Numbered from the stretch's first letter, positions 33,209-42,584 are shown. The stretch: DNA of 64,000 bases from an uncultured Oscillibacter sp. (GCA_905200545.1 CAJKKQ010000003.1:62001-126000), one strand, 5' to 3'. The notes: generated from the sequence alone by a model not told the origin. A program made the numbers and translations.

Positions 33209-34696
33209 TTAGGCTGCCGGCGTCACCTGGGTGGAAGCGGCAGAGCTCTCGCTCAGCATATTCTCCGCATCACCCAGCTCCACAACCGTGCTGCCGGCAG
33301 GAGGCGCGGTCTGAGGCTGATCTGTGGTCTCCCGGATGGTCTCCGTCAGGTCATACTGAACATCCATCAGATCGCCCAGGGTCAAAGAGAGGTTCAGCGC
33401 CACATGATGGCCGGAGAGCTCCATATTGCCCTCCAGGGAGGCGGAATCCCCGTCCAGATAGGCCTCCTGGAAGGCCACCTCCAAAGCGGCGGCCAGGCTG
33501 CCGTCCTGGCGGACTGTCAGATCCAGACCCAGGGTCTTGAACATCTCCTCCAGCAGTCCCTCCTGCCCCAGCAGGGCCTCCAGCTCCTCAATGCCGATAT
33601 GGAGCTTTTGGGTCGTACCGCTGGACCGGAAGTGATCGTCGCCCAACAGCTGGGCCAATACCTGGCCGGCCATTTCCGCGTTTTCCGGAATCTGCGCAGG
33701 GGTCTGGCTGAGAAGCTCACTGCAAAGGTAGAGGATACCGCCCACGGAGTTCCCCTCCCCGGACTGGATCCGCTCCATGGTCTGGCGGGAGAGTCCCAGC
33801 GTCTCCCCCCAGATGCTGCTCAGCTCCTCCAGAGAGGACACGGCAGGCAGGGTCAGATGATACCAGTCATCGCTGTGGGCATTCAGCCCGGTCAGCTCAT
33901 TGAGCTGGGCCAGGGCGGGACAGCTCAAATACAAATCTCCGGTGGTGAGGTCATACCGGGCCTCCAGGGTCAGATCTTCCAATGCCTTGCCGATGACAGC
34001 GGCCTTGAGGCTTGTGAGATATCCCTTTCTCACCATATCTCCCGAAATCACATTCCCCAGATCGCTCAGATCTGCGCGGAGCTGCAGCTCCACGGCGTGG
34101 GCGCTGGTGAGGACGCTGCCGGTGAGGGCGATATCCACCTGGGTCCGCTGGCCGGAAATCTCGTCCAGCGCATCCACGGAAAGCGTATAGTCCAGCTGGG
34201 TCCGGTAATGCTTCTCCGGATCCCGCTCCTGCTGAAGCTGGGTCAGGGCCTTGTTGAGAATGGTGAACTGCCGGTCGATCCCGTCAATGATCTCCTGGGA
34301 ATCAATCAGCACGGCGGCCCGCTCTCCGGAGTCCCAAAACACATCGTAACCCAAGGGCTCCGCAATGGCCCGAACCGGCACATAGGTGCGGCCGTTTTTG
34401 TAATAGCTGCTGCTGTCCGGGCGAACCAGCACCTGCTGGGCCTCCTGTCCGTCAGCGGCCTCAAAGGTGCAGCGCAGTGCGCCGTCCACCGGCGTCACCT
34501 GGCCGCCCAGAGCCTCCACCAGATCCCGCAGGGGCACCATGGTGTTTCCATCCCGCAGTTCCGGCGCAGCGTCGGAAAACGCCACCCGGTCTCCGTTCAC
34601 CATCACGCCCACAGTCTCCGGTTCCGCCGCGTAAGCCGGCACCGTCAGCGCCAGGGCCAGCACCAGGGACAGTGCCAAGGCTATCATCTTTTTCAT
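33209..34696 (-). CDS. Exported stalk-domain protein (copper amine oxidase-like N-terminal domain)
   Basis: 495 residues with a signal peptide (1-23, cleaved after AYA), then a copper-amine-oxidase N-like stalk domain (about 28-135; VMVNGDRVAFSDAAPELRDG, MVPLRDLVEALGG, YVPVRAIAEPLGYDVFWD). A long unrecognised region, rich in acidic and Leu residues, follows. No oxidase catalytic domain is present; these stalks act as extracellular binding or assembly modules. Oddly, it sits between parE and parC in the same direction. GGAGG precedes the ATG. Confidence 0.83.
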   Translation of the reverse strand: MKKMIALALSLVLALALTVPAYAAEPETVGVMVNGDRVAFSDAAPELRDGNTMVPLRDLVEALGGQVTPVDGALRCTFEAADGQEAQQVLVRPDSSSYYKNGRTYVPVRAIAEPLGYDVFWDSGERAAVLIDSQEIIDGIDRQFTILNKALTQLQQERDPEKHYRTQLDYTLSVDALDEISGQRTQVDIALTGSVLTSAHAVELQLRADLSDLGNVISGDMVRKGYLTSLKAAVIGKALEDLTLEARYDLTTGDLYLSCPALAQLNELTGLNAHSDDWYHLTLPAVSSLEELSSIWGETLGLSRQTMERIQSGEGNSVGGILYLCSELLSQTPAQIPENAEMAGQVLAQLLGDDHFRSSGTTQKLHIGIEELEALLGQEGLLEEMFKTLGLDLTVRQDGSLAAALEVAFQEAYLDGDSASLEGNMELSGHHVALNLSLTLGDLMDVQYDLTETIRETTDQPQTAPPAGSTVVELGDAENMLSESSAASTQVTPAA

Positions 34697-34792
34697 AGGG
34701 ATCCTCCTTCTCTTTTTCTTGGGGCTCTTTCAAAAGTCCATGACATGTGAGATGCTGCCACGTGCCCCGTGATTTCTCAGTTCACAGGGACC

Positions 34793-36787
34793 TTACGAGA
34801 TATCCGCCATCTCCAAATACTTATAGCCGTTCTCCGCAATGTGATCCTTACGGCCCTGGAGGTTGTCGCCCAGCAGCAGGTCAAAGACCTCCGCCGTGCG
34901 CTCCACATCCTCCGGCATCACCCGGATCAATCGCCGGGTGGCGGGATTCATGGTGGTCAGCCACATCATATCCGGGTCGTTCTCACCCAGTCCCTTGGAG
35001 CGGTCGATCTTGTACTTCTTCCCCTCCAGCTCTTTCACGATGTCGTTTTTCTCCTTGTCGGAATAGGCAAACCAGGTCTTCTCCCCGCAGTTGATCTCAA
35101 AGAGCGGCGTCTCGGCGATATACACGTATCCCTCCCGAATGAGGGTGGGCGTCAGCCGGTAGAGCATTGTCAGGATCAACGTGCGGATCTGGAAGCCGTC
35201 CACATCGCCATCGGTGCAGATGACCACCTTGTTCCACCGGAGGTTATTCAGATCAAAGGCTGCCATGTCCTTGACGTGCTTGTTCTGCACCTCCACGCCG
35301 CAGCCCAGGACCTTAATCAAATCCGTGATGATCTCACTTTTGAAGATCCGGGCGTAGTCGGCCTTCAGGCAGTTCAAGATCTTGCCCCGGACGGGCATGA
35401 TACCCTGGTACTCCGCATCCCGGGAGAGCTTGACGCTGCCCAGAGCGGAGTCGCCCTCCACAATGTAGATCTCCCGCTTGTCGGGGTCCTTGGACCGGCA
35501 GTCCACAAACTTCTGCACCCGGTTGGCAATGTCGATATTGCCGGAGAGCTTCTTTTTGATATTGAGCCGCTGCTTCTCGGCGCTTTCCCGGCTGCGCTTG
35601 TTGATGAGTACCTGTTCGCCGATCTTCTCGGCGTCAAAGGGATTTTCAATGAAATAGATCTCCAGGTTGGACCGGAGGAACTCCGTCATGGCCTCCTGGA
35701 CGAACTTGTTGGTGATGGCCTTTTTGGTCTGGTTTTCATAACTGGTCTGGGTGGAGAAGTTGTTGGACACCAGCACCAGGCAGTCCTCGATATCCGCCCA
35801 GGTGACCTTGCTCTCGTTTTTCTGGTACTTGCCCTGGTCTTTGAGATACTTGTCCACTGCGGAGACGAAGGCGGACTTGGTGGCCTTTTCCGGGCTGCCG
35901 CCATGCTCCAGCCAGGAGGAGTTGTGATAGTGCTCGATGATGCTCACCTTGTTGGAAAAGCAGCACGCCACGCTGAGCTTTACCTTATACTCCGGCTTGT
36001 CCGCCCGGTCCCTGCCCTTCTTCTCCGTCTGCCAGAACACGGGGGCGGTGAGGCTCCCCTCCCCGGCCAGCTCCGTCACATAGTCGGCGATGCCGTTTTC
36101 GTAGAGAAACTCCGTGGTCTCAAACTTCCCCGCCTCCGTCTCATTGCGGAAGCGGAAGGTGATGCCGGCATTCACCACCGCCTGGCGCTTCATGACGTCG
36201 GTGAAATACTCCGCCGGAATGGCGATGTCGGTGAACACGTCCAGATCCGGCAGCCAGCGGGTGCGGGTACCGGTCTTCCTGGCCTGGGACTTGGGCAGGG
36301 GGGTCTTGGTGAGGTCTCCCACGATCTCGCCCCGCTCAAAGTGGAGGCGGTACTCCGTCCCCTCCCGCCAGACGGTGACGTCCATATACCGGGAGGCATA
36401 CTGGGTGGCGCAGGCACCCAGGCCGTTGAGACCCAGGGAATACTCGTAGTTGTCCCCGTCCACATTGTTGTACTTGCCGCCGGCGTACAGCTCGCAGTAC
36501 ACCAGCTCCCAGTTGTAGCGCTGCTCCTTTTCGTTCCAGTCCACCGGGCAGCCCCGGCCGGCATCCTCCACCTCCACGGAGCCGTCGGCATACCGGGTGA
36601 CGGTGATGAGCGTGCCGTGGCCCTCCCGGGCCTCATCGATGGAGTTGGACAGGATCTCAAACACCGCGTGTTCACAGCCGTCCAGCCCATCGGAGCCAAA
36701 AATGACGCCGGGCCGTTTCCGAACCCGGTCCGCGCCTTTCAGTGATGAAATGCTGTCGTTTCCATAATCGTTTTTCCTGCTTGCCAT
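34793..36787 (-). CDS. parE: Type II topoisomerase subunit B (ParE/GyrB-like, divergent)
   Basis: 664 residues. The GHKL ATPase domain (EILSNSIDEAREGH, DAGRGCPVD, YSLGLNGLGACATQYAS), transducer and TOPRIM domain are present; TOPRIM has EGDSALGSVK where ordinary enzymes read EGDSAGGSAK, and CTDGDVDGFQIRTL. This divergence marks the clostridial accessory topoisomerase. The start at 36787 (MASRKND) follows GGAGG; an in-frame TTG four codons upstream overlaps that site. First gene of the run ending in parC. Confidence 0.87.
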   Translation of the reverse strand: MASRKNDYGNDSISSLKGADRVRKRPGVIFGSDGLDGCEHAVFEILSNSIDEAREGHGTLITVTRYADGSVEVEDAGRGCPVDWNEKEQRYNWELVYCELYAGGKYNNVDGDNYEYSLGLNGLGACATQYASRYMDVTVWREGTEYRLHFERGEIVGDLTKTPLPKSQARKTGTRTRWLPDLDVFTDIAIPAEYFTDVMKRQAVVNAGITFRFRNETEAGKFETTEFLYENGIADYVTELAGEGSLTAPVFWQTEKKGRDRADKPEYKVKLSVACCFSNKVSIIEHYHNSSWLEHGGSPEKATKSAFVSAVDKYLKDQGKYQKNESKVTWADIEDCLVLVSNNFSTQTSYENQTKKAITNKFVQEAMTEFLRSNLEIYFIENPFDAEKIGEQVLINKRSRESAEKQRLNIKKKLSGNIDIANRVQKFVDCRSKDPDKREIYIVEGDSALGSVKLSRDAEYQGIMPVRGKILNCLKADYARIFKSEIITDLIKVLGCGVEVQNKHVKDMAAFDLNNLRWNKVVICTDGDVDGFQIRTLILTMLYRLTPTLIREGYVYIAETPLFEINCGEKTWFAYSDKEKNDIVKELEGKKYKIDRSKGLGENDPDMMWLTTMNPATRRLIRVMPEDVERTAEVFDLLLGDNLQGRKDHIAENGYKYLEMADIS

Positions 36788-37122
36788 CCGATCCTCCAAA
36801 ACAGGCCTGAGCCTGTATCTTCATATTATATTGGGTATTGTAACACACCGGCGTCCTCTCTTTCAAGTCTCCGGCAAAAACCCCGGAGATCCCCCCAAAA
36901 GGAATGACTTTCGGGAAAATGTTATTGCGTAATTTTTCCCATAACCGGGATGTCACCTTCATAAACCGTTCATTTTTCAGGCTTTTGCACATTCTCCACA
37001 CCTTTTTCCACACCGTTATGTCAACTGTAAAATCTATGAAAAACTTCCCGTTCTGTCTGGAGCTTTTCACGCAGCAAACGGGACGCACCAAATGGCGCGT
37101 CCCGTTTGACCATTGGTATTTG
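36788..37122. other. Intergenic region between parE and the GH13 gene
   Basis: 335 bases. It contains the parE promoter (36837-36866) and a GC hairpin near 37076-37107 (AAACGGGACGC/GCGTCCCGTTT), which probably terminates the GH13 transcript. An AT-rich dyad GGGAAAA/TTTTCCC lies near 36914-36941. I see no further gene. Confidence 0.6.
36837..36866 (-). promoter_or_regulatory. parE promoter
   Basis: Minus-strand TTGAAA (36861-36866) and TACAAT (36837-36842), 18-base spacer. Confidence 0.6.
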
Positions 37123-38436
37123 TTATCGCTCACACTTCCAGAAGGCCACACTGTAGGGCGGCAATTCACTGCCGCCGCCGAAATCGTGGTCCTTCCCGGT
37201 GATGAGATCCACCGCCCGGCCGCAGCCGGCGTCAAAGTGGGCGGTATAGGGCGTCTCATCGGCATTGATGGCCACCAGTACCCGCTCCCCCTCCGTTCTG
37301 CGCTGGAAAATGGTCTGGCGGTTGGTGAGAACCAGCTCCTGAAAATCTCCCTGGCACAGGGCCCGGCTCTCCCGATGGGCCCGGGCCATGGCGGCGATGG
37401 TGTCTGTCAGGCCGTTCCACTTGGGCGCATCGAAGCAGGGGCGGAGGTTATCGTCGGTACCGGGGATCTTCACGGCCTCCTCGCCCCACTCGCTGCCATA
37501 GTACACGCAGGGGATGCCGGGCATGCCGAACATCAGCCCGTAGAGCAGGGGCAGGTGCCGTGGATTTTGCAGGATGCTGGCAGCCCGGGTGACATCGTGG
37601 TTGTCCACGAAGCACAGAAGGTGCTTGCCCTTGTAGAGCGTCCAGGGCTCCGGGCCGAACTGGCGCTTGAGGCTGTGGACGATCTCAAAGAGGTTCATGG
37701 AGTTGAGGCTGGACCACAGCCCCTTGTAGCACTCGTAGTTGGTGCAGCTGTGGAGCATCCGGTCATTCACCCACTGGTTGTAGTCCCCGTGGAGGGTCTC
37801 CCCCACCAGGAAGAATTCCGGATCCAGAGAATCCGTAAAGGCCCGCAGCCGGGCAAGGAAGTCCCGGTCCAGGCAGTAGGCAACATCCAGCCGCAGCCCG
37901 TCGATGCCGAATTCCTCCCGCCAAAACTGCACGCAGGAGAGGAGATGGTCCACCACCGCCGGGTTGCGCAGATTCAGCTTCACCAGCTCGTAGTGGCCCT
38001 CCCAGCCCTCGTACCAGAAGCCGTCGCCGTAGTTGGAATCCCCGTCGAAGTTGATGTGGAACCAATCTTTATAAGGAGAGTCCCACTTCTTCTCCTGCAC
38101 GTCCCGGAAGGCCCAGAACCCCCGGCCCACGTGGTTGAATACCCCGTCGATGACCACCCGGATGCCTGCCTGGTGGAGCGTGTCACACACGGCTGCAAAG
38201 TCTTCGTTGGTGCCCAGGCGGCAGTCCACCTGCCGGAAATCCCGGGTATCGTATCCGTGGGTATCGCTTTCAAAAATGGGCGAGAGATACACCGCATTTG
38301 CCCCCAGACGGCGGATGTGGTCCGCCCACTCCCCCACCTTGGCAATGCGGTTCACGGTGACGCCGTTGTTTTCCTTGGGGGCCCCGCAAAAGCCCAGGGG
38401 ATAGATCTGGTAAAAGACACTGTTCTCTGCCCACAT
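37123..38436 (-). CDS. GH13 alpha-amylase-family glycosidase
   Basis: 437 residues, no signal peptide, so probably cytosolic. A TIM-barrel with the four conserved GH13 regions: DGVFNHVG (97-104), GLRLDVAY with nucleophile D184, VGETLHGDY with acid/base E213, and FVDNHD with D281. The C-terminal domain is short. It resembles neopullulanase/cyclomaltodextrinase-like or maltogenic enzymes acting on imported malto-oligosaccharides; exact bond specificity is not readable. GGAGAAAGGA precedes the ATG. Monocistronic. Confidence 0.88.
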   Translation of the reverse strand: MWAENSVFYQIYPLGFCGAPKENNGVTVNRIAKVGEWADHIRRLGANAVYLSPIFESDTHGYDTRDFRQVDCRLGTNEDFAAVCDTLHQAGIRVVIDGVFNHVGRGFWAFRDVQEKKWDSPYKDWFHINFDGDSNYGDGFWYEGWEGHYELVKLNLRNPAVVDHLLSCVQFWREEFGIDGLRLDVAYCLDRDFLARLRAFTDSLDPEFFLVGETLHGDYNQWVNDRMLHSCTNYECYKGLWSSLNSMNLFEIVHSLKRQFGPEPWTLYKGKHLLCFVDNHDVTRAASILQNPRHLPLLYGLMFGMPGIPCVYYGSEWGEEAVKIPGTDDNLRPCFDAPKWNGLTDTIAAMARAHRESRALCQGDFQELVLTNRQTIFQRRTEGERVLVAINADETPYTAHFDAGCGRAVDLITGKDHDFGGGSELPPYSVAFWKCER

Positions 38437-38582
38437 GGTGTTGTTCCTTTCTCCTCCGGCGGCACCCTCCCCGGCCCGTCCGGTTTTGGGTACCGTATGT
38501 TTATCCTATCATACCCCCGTCCGGAAGAAAAGATGTTTTCTATTTTCCCTGACGCGCTGCCGCCTGATCTTGGGAGCGCGCA

Positions 38583-38614
38583 AAGGAGGGCCACCCACCA
38601 GGGAGGCCCTCCTT
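38583..38614 (-). terminator. Hairpin downstream of the first E2 gene
   Basis: AAGGAGGGCC/GGCCCTCCTT (38583-38592, 38605-38614), 31 bases after the stop on the minus strand; only a weak T tract. Confidence 0.5.
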
Positions 38615-38645
38615 ACTATTCCGTATACGAAAAAGCAGCGCCGTA

Positions 38646-40232
38646 TCACACGGTGATGAGTTCGGGATTTTCCACAAGTTCCTTCAGATCCGAGAGGATC
38701 CGGCCCACTTCCAGGCCGTCGAACACCCGGTGGTCGAAAGTCAGGAACATGTTCATCATGGAGCGGATGGCAGGCTGGTCGTCCACCACTGCCATCTTCT
38801 TGACAGAACGGCCGAAGCCGATGATGGCCACCTGAGGCGGATTGATGATGGGGGTAGACCAGTCGATGGGGAACATGCCCACGTTGGAGATGGTGAAGGT
38901 GCCGCCGCTCTGGTCGTCTCCGGCCAGGCGCTTATCCCGGGCCTTGTCCGCCAGCTCCTTCATGGCGTTGTGCAGCTCCACCAGGCTCATGCGCTGGGCG
39001 TTCTTCACCACCGGTACCATGAGGCCCGCCTCAGCCGCAACGGCCACAGACAGGTTCACGGCAGAGTGGACGAACAGCGTCTTGCCGTCGAAGGTGGCGT
39101 TGGCGGTGGGATGCTTTTGGAGCATCTTCACCGTGGCCATGGCCAGCAAATCGTTAACGGTGACCTTGCAGCCCAGGAAGTCCTGCTTGGCCAGGAGCTT
39201 CTGGCGGTAGGCCAAAAGGTCCGTCACATCCACCTCCACAGCGGCGGTGCACTGGGCCATCTGCTGGAGGCTGTTGTACATGTTCTTGGCAATGGCCTTG
39301 CGGATGCCGCTCATGGAGATCTCCGTCACCTTGTCCTCCACCGTCTGGACGGCTGCGGGAGCCGCAGCGGGAGCGGCGGCAGGTGCGGACTTGGCCTGTT
39401 CCAGATAATTCTTCACGTCCTGGGCGATGATGCGGCCCTTGGGGCCGGTGCCCCGCAGGGCGGTGAGGGGGATCTGATGCTGCTTTGCCATCTTCCGGGC
39501 CAGGCCGGTGATGCGCACCCGGCCGCCGGGAGCAGCCGGAGCAGGCTGCGCAGCCGCAGCAGGGGCTGCCGGAGCGGCCTCAGGGGCGGCCGCGGGAGCA
39601 GGGGCAACAGGAGCGGCCGCGGGAGCCGCGCCGCCGCACAGGGCGTCGTAGGCCTCCTTGGTGTCCGCCACATAGCCGATGGGAGCGCCTACCGCCACCA
39701 CGTCGCCCTCCTGGGCCGTGATGTGCAGGTACCCGTCATGTGTGCAGGCAAACTCGATGGTGTTCTTCTCGTTTTCAAACTCCATGATGGTGTCGCCCTT
39801 TTTCACCTGGGCGCCTTCCGGAACCGTCCACGAGCTGATGGTTCCCTCCACCATGGTCAGTCCCGCCCGGGGCATTACCAGCTCCGTGCAGCCGCCGGGA
39901 GCAGCCGCCGCTGCGGGTGCCGCCGCAGGGGCAGCAGGAGTCTCAGCGGCTCCGGCGGCAGGAGCCGCGCCGCCGCACAGGGCCTGGTACTCCTCCAGCG
40001 TCTCCGCCACGCAGCCGATGGGGGCGCCTACCGCCACCACGTCGCCCTCCTGGGCCGTGATATGCAGGTACCCGTCATGGGTGCAGGCAAACTCGATGGT
40101 GTTCTTCTCGTTTTCAAATTCCATGATGGTGTCGCCCTTTTTCACCTGGGCGCCCTCCGGGACCGTCCAGGAGCTGATGGTCCCCTCCACCATGGTCAGC
40201 CCCGCCCGGGGCATTACCAATTCAACGCTCAT
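38646..40232 (-). CDS. Dihydrolipoamide acyltransferase E2, two tandem lipoyl domains
   Basis: 528 residues: two lipoyl domains (about 3-80 and 116-193), Ala/Pro linkers, a peripheral-subunit-binding domain (about 245-280; RITGLARKMAKQHQIPLTAL) and the catalytic core with active-site H in LTFDHRVFDG near the C-terminus. Lipoyl lysines are K43 and K156 in FENEKNTIEF; this context replaces the usual DK. The two domains share 70 identical residues. E1b lies 68 bases upstream; no E3 gene accompanies this operon. Acyl group unknown (pyruvate, acetoin or branched 2-oxoacid). Confidence 0.9.
   Translation of the reverse strand: MSVELVMPRAGLTMVEGTISSWTVPEGAQVKKGDTIMEFENEKNTIEFACTHDGYLHITAQEGDVVAVGAPIGCVAETLEEYQALCGGAAPAAGAAETPAAPAAAPAAAAAPGGCTELVMPRAGLTMVEGTISSWTVPEGAQVKKGDTIMEFENEKNTIEFACTHDGYLHITAQEGDVVAVGAPIGYVADTKEAYDALCGGAAPAAAPVAPAPAAAPEAAPAAPAAAAQPAPAAPGGRVRITGLARKMAKQHQIPLTALRGTGPKGRIIAQDVKNYLEQAKSAPAAAPAAAPAAVQTVEDKVTEISMSGIRKAIAKNMYNSLQQMAQCTAAVEVDVTDLLAYRQKLLAKQDFLGCKVTVNDLLAMATVKMLQKHPTANATFDGKTLFVHSAVNLSVAVAAEAGLMVPVVKNAQRMSLVELHNAMKELADKARDKRLAGDDQSGGTFTISNVGMFPIDWSTPIINPPQVAIIGFGRSVKKMAVVDDQPAIRSMMNMFLTFDHRVFDGLEVGRILSDLKELVENPELITV
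39675..40223 (-). repeat. Direct 210-base duplication encoding two identical lipoyl domains
   Basis: Copies at 40014-40223 and 39675-39884, offset 339 bases. By eye about eleven substitutions separate them and all are silent, so 70 residues are identical. Confidence 0.85.
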
Positions 40233-40300
40233 AAATCAAATCCGCCCTTTCGATATTCCATACCGGAGCGGTTCCTCCTTTCCTGTGCAGATGACCGCTC

Positions 40301-41281
40301 TCAAATGTCCCGTGCCAGCTGTGCCCGGACAGCCTCCGCGATACGGGCGGCATCGGGGATTACGTACTTCTCCAGGGCGATGTTGTAGGGGATGGGCACA
40401 TCCAGCGCCGCCACACGGCCCACGGGGCCGTCCAGCTCGTCGTACATCTCCTCCTGGATCATGGCGGCCAGCTCCGCGCCGATGCCGGCGGTCTTGTTGC
40501 TCTCCTCCACGATGACGGCGTGGTGGGTCTTGCGCAGGGAGTTGAACACCGTCTCCTTGTCGAAGGGCACCAGCGTTCGGGGATCGATGACCTCCACGCT
40601 GATCCCCTCTTTCTCCAGCTGCTGGGCAGCTTCCAGAGCCCGGCGCACCATGAGGCCCACGGCAATGACGGTCACGTCCTTGCCGGGCTTCTTCACATCG
40701 GCCACGCCGATGGGGATGGTATAATCGCCCTCGGGCACCTCGCCCTTGGTCTGGTAGAGCTGCTTGTGCTCACAGAAGAGGATGGGGTTGTCGGAGCGAA
40801 TGGCGCTCTTGAGGAGGCCCTTGGCGTCATAGGGCGTGGTGGGAGAGATGATGGTCAGGCCGGGAGAGTGCATGAACAGGCTCTCCACACAGTTGGAGTG
40901 CTCCGCGCCGGCGCCGAAGGAGGAGCCCATGGCGCAGCGGATCACCAGGGGGACCTTGTAGGCCGCGCCGTGCATGAACCGCCACTTGGCCACGCAGTGG
41001 AAGATCTCACTGAAGGCCACCATGGTGAAATCGGCGTACATCAGCTCTGCCACGGGACGCAGGCCCGTTACGGCGGCGCCCAGGGCCGTGCCGATGATGG
41101 CGGTCTCGGAAATGGGGGTATTGCGGATACGCTGGGGGCCGAACTCCTCCAGCATGCCCCGGGTCACGCCGAAGATATTGCCGAACTGGGCGATATCCTC
41201 GCCGAACATTACAATTTTATCATCTCGCCGCATCTCTTCCTGCAGCGCGGCACCAACGGCCTGGAGATATGTCATTTGCAT
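40301..41281 (-). CDS. 2-oxoacid dehydrogenase E1 component, beta subunit
   Basis: 326 residues, transketolase-like pyrimidine-binding and C-terminal domains. Marks are MTYLQAVGAALQEEMRRDD, VMFGEDIAQFGNIFGVTRGM, RIRNTPISETAIIG and VIDPRTLVPFDKET, typical of the beta subunits of alpha2beta2 pyruvate/acetoin/branched-chain dehydrogenases. It forms the E1 heterotetramer with the preceding gene. GGAGG lies upstream; 20 bases separate it from E1a. Confidence 0.93.
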   Translation of the reverse strand: MQMTYLQAVGAALQEEMRRDDKIVMFGEDIAQFGNIFGVTRGMLEEFGPQRIRNTPISETAIIGTALGAAVTGLRPVAELMYADFTMVAFSEIFHCVAKWRFMHGAAYKVPLVIRCAMGSSFGAGAEHSNCVESLFMHSPGLTIISPTTPYDAKGLLKSAIRSDNPILFCEHKQLYQTKGEVPEGDYTIPIGVADVKKPGKDVTVIAVGLMVRRALEAAQQLEKEGISVEVIDPRTLVPFDKETVFNSLRKTHHAVIVEESNKTAGIGAELAAMIQEEMYDELDGPVGRVAALDVPIPYNIALEKYVIPDAARIAEAVRAQLARDI

Positions 41282-41301
41282 CGTAATTCCTCCTTCACCG
41301 C

Positions 41302-42270
41302 TTACTCAGCATACAGATTCCGGAACAGGTCTTCGGGGGTGGGCTCGGGGCTGGACTCGGCGTAGGCCACTGCGTCCTCGATCTTGGCGTTGATCTCATC
41401 GCGCATCTGCTGGATCTCCTCCGCCGTCATAACGCCCTGATCCTGCAGGCACTGTTCCATCTGCGCCACGCAGTCCTTATTCTTCTTCCACTCCTCGGTG
41501 ACGGCCGGATCCCGGTACTTGGTCTGGTCGCCCTCGAAGTGGCCCCGCCAGCGATAGGTGGTGCAGTCCAGCACCGCCGGGCCGCCGCCGGCTCGGATGC
41601 CGTCCACCAGCTCCTTGGCAGCCTCATACACCGCCAGGACATCGGTGCCATCCACCGCCCGGGTGGGCATGCCGTAGGCCGCGGCGCGGTCTGCACCGGG
41701 ATGGGGCACAGAGACGCCGTCCTTGGCGAAGGTGGAGATGGCGAACTGGTTGTTGTTGCACACAAACAGCACCGGCAGCTTCCACACCGCCGCCAGGTTC
41801 ATGGCCTCATGGACAGGACCGCGGTTGGAGGTGCCGTCACCGTAAAAGACATAGGAGACATTGTCGGTGCCGGCCATCTGGATGCTCAGGGCGGCGCCGT
41901 CCGACACCGCGATATCACAGCCCAGGGTGCCGGAGAAGCCCACCATGCCGTAGTCCCGAGCCACCATGTGCAGCACGCCGCCAAGGCCCAGGGCGTTGCC
42001 GGTGACCTTACCCATCAGCTCGGCAAACATGGTGTTCAGGGGAATCCCCAGGGCCACGGAGGCCCCTACAGGCCGGTGGGTAAACTTGAAATAGTCCCCC
42101 TGCTTCCGGGTAGCCACCACGCCGGCGGCTACCGCCTCTTCACCAATGCCGCTGTGAATATGTCCGGGCACCTTACCCAGGGCATAGACCTCCACCTGCT
42201 TTTCTTCGAAAAGCCGGATGGACAGCAAATCACGGTACACATTCTTGAGAAAATCAGCCGTATGTTCCAT
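41302..42270 (-). CDS. 2-oxoacid dehydrogenase E1 component, alpha subunit (TPP-binding)
   Basis: 322 residues. The TPP/Mg motif GDGTSNRGPVHEAMNLAAVW, then LPVLFVCNNNQFAIST, and HIHSGIGEEAVAAGV identify an E1 alpha subunit. It decarboxylates a 2-oxoacid or cleaves acetoin and passes the acyl unit to E2. The position where related acetoin enzymes have HRGHG reads HRPVGAS here, so substrate differs from the second cluster. First gene of the E1a-E1b-E2 operon, divergent from a GntR regulator. Confidence 0.92.
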   Translation of the reverse strand: MEHTADFLKNVYRDLLSIRLFEEKQVEVYALGKVPGHIHSGIGEEAVAAGVVATRKQGDYFKFTHRPVGASVALGIPLNTMFAELMGKVTGNALGLGGVLHMVARDYGMVGFSGTLGCDIAVSDGAALSIQMAGTDNVSYVFYGDGTSNRGPVHEAMNLAAVWKLPVLFVCNNNQFAISTFAKDGVSVPHPGADRAAAYGMPTRAVDGTDVLAVYEAAKELVDGIRAGGGPAVLDCTTYRWRGHFEGDQTKYRDPAVTEEWKKNKDCVAQMEQCLQDQGVMTAEEIQQMRDEINAKIEDAVAYAESSPEPTPEDLFRNLYAE

Positions 42271-42321
42271 TGCTCTGTCCTCCTTGTCGTTCCTTTTGGA
42301 CCGCTGGGTCCCCTATCCGCC

Positions 42322-42352
42322 ATACTGTATATTTTTTCTTAATATACGGTAT
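42322..42352. promoter_or_regulatory. Candidate GntR operator upstream of E1a-E1b-E2
   Basis: ATACTGTATATT (42322-42333) and AATATACGGTAT (42341-42352): a 12-bp inverted repeat with one mismatch and a 7-base spacer. Confidence 0.6.
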
Positions 42353-42515
42353 AAGTGAATATTGAATCTGATTTTGTATCAGCTTGCTTCTATTATGCGT
42401 ACTTTCCTCCCTGGTTGCAATACACAATTTCTCCGAAAAGTTTCCTAAGTTTTTGGCGGTCTGCACACATTCTTATGTCGCAGCCTCAAAATATCCCGTC
42501 TTTATGGGAATCCGA

Positions 42516-42543
42516 TTGCTTTTTCCCAAATTCCTGTTATAAT
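42516..42543 (+). promoter_or_regulatory. Promoter of the GntR gene
   Basis: TTGCTT (42516-42521) and TATAAT (42538-42543), 16-base spacer; the -10 lies in the dyad TGTTATAATAACA. Confidence 0.55.
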
Positions 42544-42584
42544 AACAAAATCAGATCCAATATCCAGAAAGGCGGTGTACGGCG

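Larger units (their letters stand above)
42271..42584. other. Divergent regulatory region of cluster 1
   Basis: 314 bases, AT-rich. It holds the E1a leader with AAGGAGG, a dyad at 42322-42352 and the gntR promoter at 42516-42543. No other gene seen. Confidence 0.65.
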
